Assembly (NCBI GenBank): GCA_026388275.1
Contig: JAPLKB010000013.1
Location: 1 to 34,555, forward strand
Length of the DNA: 34,555 bases
Source of the DNA: Pseudomonadota bacterium
GTDB lineage: Bacteria > Desulfobacterota > Syntrophorhabdia > Syntrophorhabdales > Syntrophorhabdaceae
Reading direction: 5' to 3'
In this document: in pieces, positions 26,743-34,475 of the stretch
How positions within the stretch are numbered: the first letter of the stretch is position 1
Layout of the letters: each line of letters starts with the position of its first letter
Made by a program: the position numbers and the translations under genes
The notes under the pieces: generated by a model
What the model saw: only the letters and a program-made list of their open reading frames with translations
The model's database searches: none
Told to the model about the DNA's origin: nothing

Positions 26743-28056
26743 TTACCCTCCCTTTTTCTTAACTATGAGCAAAAGCCCTTCAATGTTTGTCACAATAACC
26801 TGCTCTCCTTGTGCGATCAGCTCTTCACTTTTTGCGTTCCAGAGTTCTCCATGGAGAAAAACCTTCCCCTCTTTAAATACATCTGTTTTTGCAATGCCAA
26901 ACTCCCCGAGAAGTCCTTCGCCGCCGGTTTTAACCTTTAAAAGCTGAGCCCTTACGGCATACGATAACACACCGAAAAAAAATATGCCAGACAGTATTGC
27001 TACAGTAAGTATACTTTTCCAGGATATGGAGAGCGTGCTTTCAGGAAGATCAACAAGCATTACCGAACCTATGACAATTGATATAATTCCGGCAACGCCG
27101 AGTAAGCCGTGACTTATTATCTTAAGCTCCATAATAAAGAAGACTATCCCGAGTATGATAAGGAATACTCCGGCAAAAGTTATCGGTATTGTCTGAAACG
27201 CATAAAGGGCAAGTATAATGGAAATTCCGCCCACCACTCCGGGGAATATAGCGCCCGGACTGTAAATTTCAAAGAGTATCCCGTAAATACCGAGCATCAT
27301 TAGCAGGTATGCCACATTCGGGTCGCTGAGATATGACAGAAACTTATACTTGAAAGGCATATCGATCTCAACTTTATTCTTACCTTTCAATTTAAGTGTC
27401 ACTTTGCCCTTTTTTGTCTCCACCGTCTTTCCATCTGCCTGCTTCAGAAGATCATCCAGGTTTTGCGCAACGATATCAATAACGTTTTTTTCGAGGGCAT
27501 CCTTTGCAGTTATGGAGGCGCTCTGGCTTACTGCCTTTGCCGACCATTCAACGTTTCGACCCCTCTTGTCGGCGATGCTTCTTACATAGGCTTCAGCGTC
27601 TTTTACAACCTTTTTCATCATATCCTTGTCCACCTTATCTTTTCCGATGGTGACCGGATGTGCTGCGCCAACATTTGTCCCTGGCGCCATGGCAGCGATA
27701 TGAGATGCAAGGAGAATAATGCAACCGGCAGATGCAGCCCGTGCCCCGGACGGGTAAACATACACGATAACCGGTATGCTCGCATCCATAATGTTCTTAA
27801 TAATATCTCTCATTGATGTATCGAGACCGCCTGGTGTATCAAGTAAGATAATAAGGGATTCGCCGCCTTCTTTTTCGGCTTTTGCAACAGATTCTGCTAT
27901 GAATCCTGCAACGGGCGGGTTTATAGCTCCCTGTATTCTGATTGTATATATCTCATTTGCATATGTATTTGATGCGAAAAACGAAATTGCTGCAACAAGG
28001 AATAAGATAGTGAATAGTGAATAGTGAATAGTGAATAGTTTTAGGCTTAACTTCAT
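26743..28056 (-). CDS. NfeD-family membrane serine protease (ClpP-like), partner of slipin
   Basis: The 437-residue protein has a signal-like N-terminus (1-33), then a ClpP-class protease domain with [12 protein letters not shown] and [18 protein letters not shown], where Ser109 is the likely nucleophile as in the PH1510 type. A four-helix membrane block follows (about 235-370), then a C-terminal OB-fold NfeD domain (about 375-437, [35 protein letters not shown]). It probably cleaves the hydrophobic C-terminus of its slipin partner. The first 18 codons include residues ([11 protein letters not shown]) encoded by a tandem DNA repeat. The ATG overlaps the coaD TGA by 4 nt. Confidence 0.94.
   Translation of the reverse strand: MKLSLKLFTIHYSLFTILFLVAAISFFASNTYANEIYTIRIQGAINPPVAGFIAESVAKAEKEGGESLIILLDTPGGLDTSMRDIIKNIMDASIPVIVYVYPSGARAASAGCIILLASHIAAMAPGTNVGAAHPVTIGKDKVDKDMMKKVVKDAEAYVRSIADKRGRNVEWSAKAVSQSASITAKDALEKNVIDIVAQNLDDLLKQADGKTVETKKGKVTLKLKGKNKVEIDMPFKYKFLSYLSDPNVAYLLMMLGIYGILFEIYSPGAIFPGVVGGISIILALYAFQTIPITFAGVFLIILGIVFFIMELKIISHGLLGVAGIISIVIGSVMLVDLPESTLSISWKSILTVAILSGIFFFGVLSYAVRAQLLKVKTGGEGLLGEFGIAKTDVFKEGKVFLHGELWNAKSEELIAQGEQVIVTNIEGLLLIVKKKGG
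28007..28037. repeat. Heptamer tandem repeat inside the nfeD signal-peptide codons
   Basis: The unit ATAGTGA occurs 4.4 times in a row. Because it lies within codons for the nfeD N-terminus, a change of one 7-nt unit would shift the reading frame. Confidence 0.85.
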
Positions 28057-28541
28057 TTAATTGAAAATTTCTCCTTTAAGCTCTTTTCAACTGCTTCGGG
28101 AACGAAAGACCCAACCGAACCTCCGAATGCGGCAACCTCTTTTATGGTTCTTGAACTGACAAAGAAATAATCTTTGCTTGTCATCATAAATATCGTATCC
28201 ATACCCATATTTAAATTTCTGTTCATTGACGCCATCTGAAATTCATATTCAAAATCGCTCATTGCACGCAGGCCGCGTATTACAAAACGAGCGTTGACTT
28301 TTTTTACATAATTAACCAATAATCCCTCGAAATTATCGATCAGCACATTTTCGTTGCCGTTTACAGATTGCCTTATCAAATCCACCCTTTCCTGCACGGT
28401 AAAAAGTGATTTTTTTTCAATATTGGTTGCAATGGCAACAATAACCTTGTCAAAAAGTTCAAGGCCTCTCATTAGAATATCTATATGGCCGAATGTAATA
28501 GGATCAAAAGAGCCGGGATACACTGCAATTCTACGTTTCAT
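28053..28541 (-). CDS. coaD: Phosphopantetheine adenylyltransferase
   Basis: CoaD transfers AMP from ATP to 4'-phosphopantetheine, the step before the final kinase in coenzyme A synthesis. The 162-residue length is normal. Motifs are YPGSFDPITFGHIDI (8-22, the T/HxGH nucleotidyltransferase site), VRFVIRGLRAMSDFEYEFQM-like substrate loop (about 85-105) and SSRTIKEVAAFGG (about 128-140, the ISSTxxR-type site). It sits after rsmD, a frequent bacterial pairing, and overlaps nfeD by 4 nt. Confidence 0.97.
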   Translation of the reverse strand: MKRRIAVYPGSFDPITFGHIDILMRGLELFDKVIVAIATNIEKKSLFTVQERVDLIRQSVNGNENVLIDNFEGLLVNYVKKVNARFVIRGLRAMSDFEYEFQMASMNRNLNMGMDTIFMMTSKDYFFVSSRTIKEVAAFGGSVGSFVPEAVEKSLKEKFSIK

Positions 28542-28616
28542 TAAAGACTCCTTGGTAAGTTAGTGAAAAGCAATTAATATGGAACAGCATATAATAGTTT
28601 TTCAGATTTCTGATTT

Positions 28617-29189
28617 TTAACTGCATTTATCGCCAGCCTTGAAAATACTTATTTTTGTGTCTCCATAACCTCTGGTGGTTATTTCCTGTAAACTGCTCCA
28701 GAAAGTCAGGCCGATTTCTTCTCTTTTTGAATACTCTGCAATAAATAACGTATCTTCATTATATACAACATTATTCTTCAGCAACAGCATTGTTTCTTCT
28801 ATATGACCCTTTTTGTAAGGAGGGTCCATAAAAATAATATCATACTTATACCCCTTCTTGTATAGAAAAGGAACTGCATATATTATATCCATATTCAAAA
28901 CAAGGCAATCCTTATCTATAGAGAGATCGGAAAGATTTTTCTGAAGAACGGCAGCCATATCTCCATCTTTCTCTACGGAAGTTACAAAGGCAGATCCTCT
29001 GCTCAGAGCTTCAATGGTGAATGAGCCCGAACCTGAAAAAAGATCCAGGATTTTACAGCCGCCAACATCTCCTATGATGTTAAAGATAGCTTCTCTAACC
29101 TTCGATGATGTATACCGGGCGTTTCCGTCCTTCAATAGTACAATGTTTCTGTCTTTTAAGTGTCCGCCTGTTATTCTGAGTTTATCCAT
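28617..29189 (-). CDS. rsmD: 16S rRNA (guanine-966-N2)-methyltransferase RsmD
   Basis: The 190-residue Rossmann-fold methylase begins LRITGGHLKDRNI and has the SAM motif ILDLFSGSGSFTIEALSRG (about 43-61) and the catalytic motif DPPY (about 122-125). It methylates G966 of 16S rRNA during small-subunit assembly. Length and motif spacing are those of RsmD. No good ribosome site is close to the ATG; GGAGAA lies about 20 nt upstream inside the intergenic repeat. The 75-nt gap to coaD and the 133-nt gap from the ArsA-like gene are the largest in this operon. Confidence 0.94.
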   Translation of the reverse strand: MDKLRITGGHLKDRNIVLLKDGNARYTSSKVREAIFNIIGDVGGCKILDLFSGSGSFTIEALSRGSAFVTSVEKDGDMAAVLQKNLSDLSIDKDCLVLNMDIIYAVPFLYKKGYKYDIIFMDPPYKKGHIEETMLLLKNNVVYNEDTLFIAEYSKREEIGLTFWSSLQEITTRGYGDTKISIFKAGDKCS

Positions 29190-29199
29190 ATTTTATTTT

Positions 29200-29290
29200 A
29201 AGCGAATAAATTCTCCGCAGCTTGCTTCAAAAATTATTTTATGTTTTTTTGATACCACAGCCGCTTGCAGCGGGACAGTTCATCAAGGCT
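29200..29290 (-). repeat. Dispersed intergenic repeat, copy 3 (core 29203-29222)
   Basis: On the minus strand the core AGCTGCGGAGAATTTATTCG precedes rsmD, after CCGCT-GCA-AGCGG, an inverted repeat, and an A-run. It aligns by eye with the copy at 8665-8750 and, in its core, with that before purB. Apparent tiny open frames across it are best explained by the repeat itself. Confidence 0.5.
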
Positions 29291-29322
29291 AAAGGTGAAA
29301 ACAGATTTTCCATGATTTGTTT

Positions 29323-30267
29323 TTACGTAAATAACTCTTCTGCCACATCCATTATCCTTTTTATACCCTTTACTTCATAAGGTGACAGATAGAGCGTAAC
29401 AATATTGGTATCCTTATATGTATTATTTATAAAGTCAATATAATGTTTTTGCATGCCCTTCCGGATTCTGTGAAATTCGCAGTCTTCATTTTTTACAGCG
29501 TGATTGATTATAATATTTTCCACTGTCAGCATATTTTGTTTGAACTCTTCTATAACCCTGCCGGTCAATTTTACGCCAAGAGCTTCAGGGATTGTGACGA
29601 TAACATATGATGTTGTGTTGTTATCCCTGATAAAACTGACTATTTTTTCGGACAAAGCCTCCCAACCCCCTATTATCTCAAGGAGCGTTCTTTTCGAGTT
29701 TTTCTGTCTGGCCATGTCTTTTAATTTTTCGATATAGCTGTACATATTCATATAAAATTTTGTTGCAGCTTCAAGATGTTTGAGAAACAGGTGGGGCAGT
29801 TGAAGCAGCCTCATCGTGTGTCCTGCCGGTGCTGTATCCCAGACAACAACATCATACTTGTTGCCTTCCACAAGGTCTATGATAAAACTCAGCATATATT
29901 CTTCTTCTATGCCGGGGGCTGTCCCGATATAATCAACAAAGTCATAATCCACATCTGCAAAGGAGGAAATAACTTCATATATCTCAGCGCCGAAGCGTTC
30001 TTTCCACTTTTCAAGTACTACATCAGACGATATTTCAAGGCCAAAAAGCGAGTATTCATCAATAATCCTTGTTTCTTTGCTTCCGATTGAGGTTTCAAAA
30101 ATATCGGACAGAGAAGGCGCAGGATCGCTTGAAATAACAAGCACCTTCTTTCCTTCAAGGGCTATTTTGACTGCAATAGCAGAAGCGCACGTAGTTTTGC
30201 CTACCCCGCCTTTGCCACCGACCATGATAAGCTTAGTGTTCTGAGATAAGATATTTTTCAGTCCCAT
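29323..30267 (-). CDS. ArsA/GET3-like ATPase
   Basis: The 314-residue protein has the deviant Walker A of this class, GGKGGVGKTT (17-26), followed by VLVISSDPAPSLSDIFE (the switch I-type DPA motif, D48) and the switch II-like WDTAPAGHTMRLLQLP (about 145-160). It is an ArsA_ATPase-family P-loop enzyme of the SIMIBI group. No arsenite-binding Cys triplet and no ars genes are seen, so an arsenite pump role is unlikely. Family members outside ars operons are poorly understood; a chaperone-like or membrane-targeting job is conceivable. It heads the minus-strand operon. Confidence 0.9.
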   Translation of the reverse strand: MGLKNILSQNTKLIMVGGKGGVGKTTCASAIAVKIALEGKKVLVISSDPAPSLSDIFETSIGSKETRIIDEYSLFGLEISSDVVLEKWKERFGAEIYEVISSFADVDYDFVDYIGTAPGIEEEYMLSFIIDLVEGNKYDVVVWDTAPAGHTMRLLQLPHLFLKHLEAATKFYMNMYSYIEKLKDMARQKNSKRTLLEIIGGWEALSEKIVSFIRDNNTTSYVIVTIPEALGVKLTGRVIEEFKQNMLTVENIIINHAVKNEDCEFHRIRKGMQKHYIDFINNTYKDTNIVTLYLSPYEVKGIKRIMDVAEELFT

Positions 30268-30368
30268 GTTTTATTACCAGCCAAAAGGTAGAATGGAAAA
30301 GTAAAATCCTCTAAAACATTCAAAAAAGAACGTCTTATCCACTAAACCTTTCATTTTATAATGATAAC

Positions 30369-30398
30369 ATTATAAGTAAGGGGATAGTCAAGGGTCAC
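30369..30398 (-). promoter_or_regulatory. Candidate promoter of the ArsA-like/rsmD/coaD operon
   Basis: On the minus strand GTGACC (30398-30393), an 18-nt spacer and a perfect TATAAT (30374-30369) face the ArsA-like gene. The -10 lies in a perfect palindrome, TTATAATG-N4-CATTATAA (30356-30375), so a TATAAT also faces hicA, but without a good -35. Confidence 0.45.
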
Positions 30399-30499
30399 GG
30401 AAAGGGCAGGCAATTATTTTTTCTCTCTTATGACCTGACTTATAACTTTGGAGAGTTCTATCCGGTTACTTTAGTCTTGTGCTATCAGATATTGCTTGC

Positions 30500-30513
30500 A
30501 GCTGATATCAGCT
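30500..30513 (+). promoter_or_regulatory. 14-bp palindromic operator candidate for hicAB
   Basis: AGCTGATATCAGCT is a perfect 14-bp palindrome directly before hicA. HicB proteins with ribbon-helix-helix domains repress their own operon at such sites. It overlaps the alternative GTG start region (30515), supporting the later ATG (30530) as hicA start. Confidence 0.55.
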
Positions 30514-30529
30514 TGTGCCATCATTGGAT

Positions 30530-30784
30530 ATGAAGGCAAAACACCGTCGCGTTCTTGAAGCAATATTTCCGATTCCCACGCGAGGAGGTATTGTATTTTC
30601 CGACCTTGAAGAATTGATAATTGCTCTTGGAGGAAATGTCCGGGAAGGTGCTGGATCTCGGATCGTATTTGAATTGAAGGAAAGCAGGCAGTATCTTCAT
30701 CGGCCCCATCCGGGCAAGGAAGCAAAAGAGTATCAGGTCGAAGAACTGCGTGAGTGGTTTCGACAATTGGAGGTGACACCATGA
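30530..30784 (+). CDS. hicA: HicA-family mRNA interferase toxin
   Basis: The 84-residue protein starting MKAKHRRVLEAIF has the HicA double-stranded RNA-binding-like fold pattern: SDLEELIIALGGNVREGAGS, then RIVFEL and the conserved RPHPGKEAKEYQVEELREWF. HicA toxins cut mRNA and halt translation when free of HicB. A GTG five codons upstream (30515) is an alternative start but lies against the palindrome. The stop overlaps the hicB ATG by 4 nt (ATGA), so antitoxin translation is coupled to toxin translation. Confidence 0.9.
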   Translation: MKAKHRRVLEAIFPIPTRGGIVFSDLEELIIALGGNVREGAGSRIVFELKESRQYLHRPHPGKEAKEYQVEELREWFRQLEVTP

Positions 30785-31128
30785 AAAACGTAATGACCCA
30801 TAGGGGGTATACCGCCCGGATTGAATTTGATCAAAGGGATAATGTCTTTATAGGCAAGATTATAGGGATCGTCGATAATATAACGTTCCATGGAGAAACT
30901 GTAAAAGAACTCCAGACCGATTTTCAGGCTGCCATCAATCATTATGTCGCAGATTGTGAGGCCACAGGCCGCAAACCTTTGAAAGCGGCTTCCGGCAAGA
31001 TAATGCTCCGCGTTTCTCCTGAGATTCATGCCAGAGCCCTCGCCATGGCAAAAACCACAGGTAAAAGCCTTAATCAATGGGCCGAAGAAGTCTTGGGCGA
31101 AGCCGCCCATTTAAACAGGGCGGTATAG
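30781..31128 (+). CDS. hicB: HicB-family antitoxin
   Basis: The 115-residue protein begins MKNVMTHRGYTARIEFDQRD. Its N-terminal half is the HicB partial RNase H-like domain (YTARIEFDQRDNVFIGKIIG, FHGETVKELQTDFQAAINHY). The C-terminal half is a ribbon-helix-helix/Arc-like DNA-binding segment (KIMLRVSPEIHARALAMAKT, SLNQWAEEVL). It neutralises HicA and likely represses the operon. I chose the ATG at 30781, giving the 4-nt overlap with hicA; a longer reading upstream would start inside hicA and adds no domain. Confidence 0.92.
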   Translation: MKNVMTHRGYTARIEFDQRDNVFIGKIIGIVDNITFHGETVKELQTDFQAAINHYVADCEATGRKPLKAASGKIMLRVSPEIHARALAMAKTTGKSLNQWAEEVLGEAAHLNRAV

Positions 31129-31524
31129 TATTGACAGTTGCCTGAAAGCGGTGCTGCGTGGTTTTTGCCTGAGGTACAAAGCTCCTTTCTGTAACTGAGT
31201 TTTTCGTAAATAAGCAATTTATGTCATCTTCGAATTGATAATGGATGATCCTGCAAAAATTTATTGACAATTATATGCCTAAATATCACAATATATTAAA
31301 TAGCTTACATGGCCTTGCTTAAATTACCAACAGGAAACAATAAGAAGATAGAGCTTGCCGGATTTCTTGTTGTTAGGTAAACGTGATATTCTCGGAAAAA
31401 GTGCATGATTAAAACAAACCAACTTACGGCAAGAATAGAAAATTTCAGCATCAACACGAGAACGCTATGAGATATGATTGAAGACAATTATGGATGTAAA
31501 TGGTGATAGGAGCTAAGTGAGGAG
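31129..31524. other. 396-bp gap between hicB and the Mrr-like gene
   Basis: No supported gene. A possible -35 TTGACA is at 31264-31269 but no good -10 follows at 16-18 nt. A 23-codon frame at 31309-31380 (MALLKLPTGNNKKIELAGFL...) has no clear ribosome site. The sequence is A+T-rich, like the gene that follows. Confidence 0.5.
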
Positions 31525-33291
31525 ATGGATATAGAAGAATTATATAGGCAATATCCACATTTATTCCAAGATGTTAAGGATGATTGGATTTTTAAGTCAC
31601 TAGAGCGTCGGTATGGTTTTAATGAAGCTTTTGAAACTTTTATTAAAAGCAGCAAGCTCGGAGTACTCCTCCTCATAACAAAGCGGGCTTCCAAAGAAAT
31701 TGACCTTTTGCGGAACATTCTTAAAAATGCATTAAACCAGAAAACAAAAATCAGCATTGAGGAAGCCTTAAAGGATTTATCTTCTTTTGGATTGACAAAA
31801 CCTAAGAAACCAAGACCAATATTAACAAAACCAATCAAGCCGGAACTGGTATTGGAATCAACCACCGATTTTGCTGCTTACCAATATGTTATACCGAGAC
31901 CTCCAGAAAATTTAACACTAACAGATCGCTATAATAAAGATTATAAGGAATATGCAAATAAAATAGATGAACTTGCGAGAGCCAACAAAAGAATACGTAA
32001 ACAAAAATACCAGGAAATACTAAAAAGAAATGAAGCAGCCAAGATGAAATTTTCCCGTCTTGAAGAAGAATACCAGCGAGATTTAGCTGAATGGGAGAAA
32101 GGTTACCCAAGGCAACGCGCAGAACAAATGGAGAGATACAAGAAAGACTTAGCCAAATGGGAACGCTTGCATCAGAAATTCTTGAAAAAACAAAAAGAAA
32201 TAAATGAACCTATAGAAGAAGCAGAAAAAGGATACTTGACAGGAGAAAAACTAAAGGTCGTTGTAGTTGCACATTTATCAAAGATATTGTCGTGTTCAGA
32301 ATATCCAAGTTATTTCTTTAAGAAATTTGAATTGGACTACAGTCCCAGCACCCAAATGTTAATAGTTGATTATAACTTGCCAGCCCCGGAAGACCTACCT
32401 AGAATAAAAGAATGTAAATATGTCAAAAATAAAGGTGAGATTGAGGCAAAATACCTATCTGAATCCTTCATTAATAGTTTGTACGATGATCTTATTTACC
32501 AAATTGCTCTAAGGACTATATATGAATTGTATACGTTGACGTTGAAAGAAACATTAGGTTCGATAGTGTTTAATGGTTGGGTCAGATCAACAAATAGAGC
32601 AACGGGACAAAAAGTTGACAACTGTATTCTATCCATTCAAGTTAGTCGTGATGAATTCCTATCTATAAACTTTGCGGACATTGATGCAAAAATGTGTTTC
32701 AAACATTTAAAGGGTATAGGAAGTTCAAAGCTATACAGCATAACGCCCATAGCACCGATTCTAACCATTAACCGTGAGGACAAAAGGTTTATTTCTTCCT
32801 ATGAAGTTGCCAAGGATATAGATGAATCTACAAATCTTGCAGCAATGGATTGGGAAGATTTTGAGCACTTAATTAGAGAACTCTTTGAAAAAGAATTTTC
32901 ACAATATGATGGGGAGGTTAAAATAACACAAGCAAGTCGAGACCGTGGTGTCGATGCAGTTGCATTCGATCCAGATCCCATACGAGGCGGCAAAATTGTG
33001 ATTCAAGCTAAGCGCTACACAAACACAGTAGGGGTGGACTCTGTTAGAGACCTTTATGGTACCATCATTAATGAAGGAGCAACAAAAGGGATTTTAATCA
33101 CTACGGCAGATTACGGTCCTGATGCGTATGAATTTGCAAAAGGGAAACCAATTACGCTCTTAAACGGTGGCAATCTATTGCATTTGCTTCACAAACATGG
33201 TCATAAAGCAAAAATAGATTTAATGGCGGCTAAGCTTATTCTCTCAGAGAAAGAAAGAAACCGGGGATTGAAAGAAAATAATCGTAGTTAA
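31525..33291 (+). CDS. Large protein with C-terminal Mrr-type restriction nuclease domain
   Basis: The 588-residue protein ends in an Mrr_cat domain (about 438-560): MDWEDFEHLIRELFEKEF with Glu442, the catalytic pair Asp477 (DRGVDAVAF) and Gln494-Ala-Lys496 (IVIQAKRY), then ILITTADYGPDAYEFA and a LLNGGNLLHLL ending. This is the PD-(D/E)xK variant with Gln in place of the second Glu/Asp, as in Mrr. Upstream are a proline/lysine-rich linker (about 90-130), a highly charged helical arm (about 135-235) and a middle domain (about 240-430) that I do not recognise and that may be the recognition or sensing part. AGGAG precedes the ATG. It appears to be a standalone type IV-like nuclease with no methylase beside it. 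Codon use looks more A+T-rich than in the housekeeping operon. Confidence 0.85.
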   Translation: MDIEELYRQYPHLFQDVKDDWIFKSLERRYGFNEAFETFIKSSKLGVLLLITKRASKEIDLLRNILKNALNQKTKISIEEALKDLSSFGLTKPKKPRPILTKPIKPELVLESTTDFAAYQYVIPRPPENLTLTDRYNKDYKEYANKIDELARANKRIRKQKYQEILKRNEAAKMKFSRLEEEYQRDLAEWEKGYPRQRAEQMERYKKDLAKWERLHQKFLKKQKEINEPIEEAEKGYLTGEKLKVVVVAHLSKILSCSEYPSYFFKKFELDYSPSTQMLIVDYNLPAPEDLPRIKECKYVKNKGEIEAKYLSESFINSLYDDLIYQIALRTIYELYTLTLKETLGSIVFNGWVRSTNRATGQKVDNCILSIQVSRDEFLSINFADIDAKMCFKHLKGIGSSKLYSITPIAPILTINREDKRFISSYEVAKDIDESTNLAAMDWEDFEHLIRELFEKEFSQYDGEVKITQASRDRGVDAVAFDPDPIRGGKIVIQAKRYTNTVGVDSVRDLYGTIINEGATKGILITTADYGPDAYEFAKGKPITLLNGGNLLHLLHKHGHKAKIDLMAAKLILSEKERNRGLKENNRS

Positions 33292-33487
33292 CAGTAAGGG
33301 GAGCGTGAAGCCTTTTCTTCACTTTTTACGATTCTCAGAATCTATGAATGCACTTGCTTTCTCCTGAAGCACAAACAATTTCCTGAAAGTCTAATTCTTA
33401 CTCGCTTTAGGCAAAGCCCTATGTTACAATCGGTAATCGAGCGAGCACCATGTACGCACTAAAATCCACTTCGGAGGCGGAAACTCC

Positions 33488-34396
33488 ATGACTTTACTAT
33501 CGCACTACACCACTCGGGATGGCTTCGAGGGTATAGCAAAGACAAGGACCTTTTGGGCGACAAATTTTTTAGATCTCAACGACACTTCTGAGTTCTTCTA
33601 TGGTTGGCGGCAGCTCACAGAGGCGGCCTTGGAGATCGTTATGAAGGAAATACCGGATGAGAAGAAAGGAAAAGAATTTGACGCTGCAACCATCAGCGAG
33701 AAGGCCACGAATCAGTTTAAGGACTTCATCAAGTCAACGGACGGCTATGGGCATCTATATGTAACTTGCTTTGCACAAGGAAAAAGCGATGGCCACATCA
33801 AAAGTGGTATCCTCACATTGTGGGAAAAGTTCAACGGGCACCAGGGTTACTGTCTGCAATTTGAAAGAGATGATGTGCAGGATATGTTAAATAAAGACTC
33901 GATGGTGTCGGGAGATTATCACGTTCTGGGAATGGTTGAAGTTAAGTATTGCATCGATAGGAATGAAAAGGGATTTCATGAACTGTGTTTTCAGCTTTCC
34001 CAACAATTACTCCTTATCATCATCAACGCTCGAAGCGACATTCCCGCAAGACTTCAACCGGATCGAATGTGGCCTACAAGCGAGTTGCACAGAAGGTTGC
34101 TGGAGTACTGTGCCAGTCATAAAGACCCTTGTTTTAAAGACGAGTGCGAATTACGTATTTTTGCTTATCCGTCTGCTTCACCTCAGCGCATGCCGTTCAT
34201 GCCGACATATGTGAAGAAGCCTATAAGAATGAGCCCTGCCGGTAAGAGATACATCGTGCTCGGTGACCGTGGGAATTCGGGAATCGCGCCTCGACGGGTG
34301 ATTATAGGCACCAAAGCCAATCCCGATATCAAATCAATTTTGGCAAACTATTTGCCTCTTCCTGAAATGGTGTCTGCCAACATGCCCATCGTTTAG
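33488..34396 (+). CDS. DUF2971 protein
   Basis: The 302-residue protein shows the family pattern: an N-terminal LSHYTTRDGFEGIAKTRTFWATNFLDLNDTSEF (HYT and LND-x-x-E), then VTCFAQGK and LTLWEKFNGHQGYCLQFE (the C-F and W-x(5)-G-x-C-(I/L)-x-F motifs), and ECELRIFAYP near the C-terminus (the E-x-E-x-R element). The resemblance of H-Y-T plus a late Glu to ADP-ribosyltransferase-like folds is suggestive but not demonstrated. Function is unknown. Ribosome site GGAGGCGG precedes the ATG. It lies about 200 nt after the Mrr-like gene on the same strand, in an accessory region next to an insertion sequence. Confidence 0.82.
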   Translation: MTLLSHYTTRDGFEGIAKTRTFWATNFLDLNDTSEFFYGWRQLTEAALEIVMKEIPDEKKGKEFDAATISEKATNQFKDFIKSTDGYGHLYVTCFAQGKSDGHIKSGILTLWEKFNGHQGYCLQFERDDVQDMLNKDSMVSGDYHVLGMVEVKYCIDRNEKGFHELCFQLSQQLLLIIINARSDIPARLQPDRMWPTSELHRRLLEYCASHKDPCFKDECELRIFAYPSASPQRMPFMPTYVKKPIRMSPAGKRYIVLGDRGNSGIAPRRVIIGTKANPDIKSILANYLPLPEMVSANMPIV

Positions 34397-34439
34397 AAGA
34401 GAGATTGGGGAAATACTGGGGGTCAGATACTGTCATTAA

Positions 34440-34445
34440 TGTCAA
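34440..34445 (-). promoter_or_regulatory. Outward-facing -35 box at the IS110-family end
   Basis: TTGACA reads outward on the minus strand, just past the transposase stop. No -10 follows at 16-18 nt in the flank. In IS110-family elements a -35 in one end is completed by a -10 in the other only when the excised circle forms, which fits this layout. Confidence 0.45.
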
Positions 34446-34475
34446 GCCCAAAACTCTCCTTTTTTAGTTTTTTTA

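Noticed and set aside
29239-29330. Tiny minus-strand frames between the ArsA-like gene and rsmD, including one ending DELSRCKRLWYQKNIK with an A-AAA-AAC slippery heptamer that would extend it by -1 frameshifting
   Set aside because: There is no normal start codon or ribosome site, and the segment aligns with another intergenic repeat copy at 8665-8750, so it is more likely non-coding repeat sequence.
29323-30267. Arsenite efflux ATPase role for the ArsA-like protein
   Set aside because: No arsB, arsR or arsD neighbours and no Cys triplet are visible; only the P-loop family can be supported.
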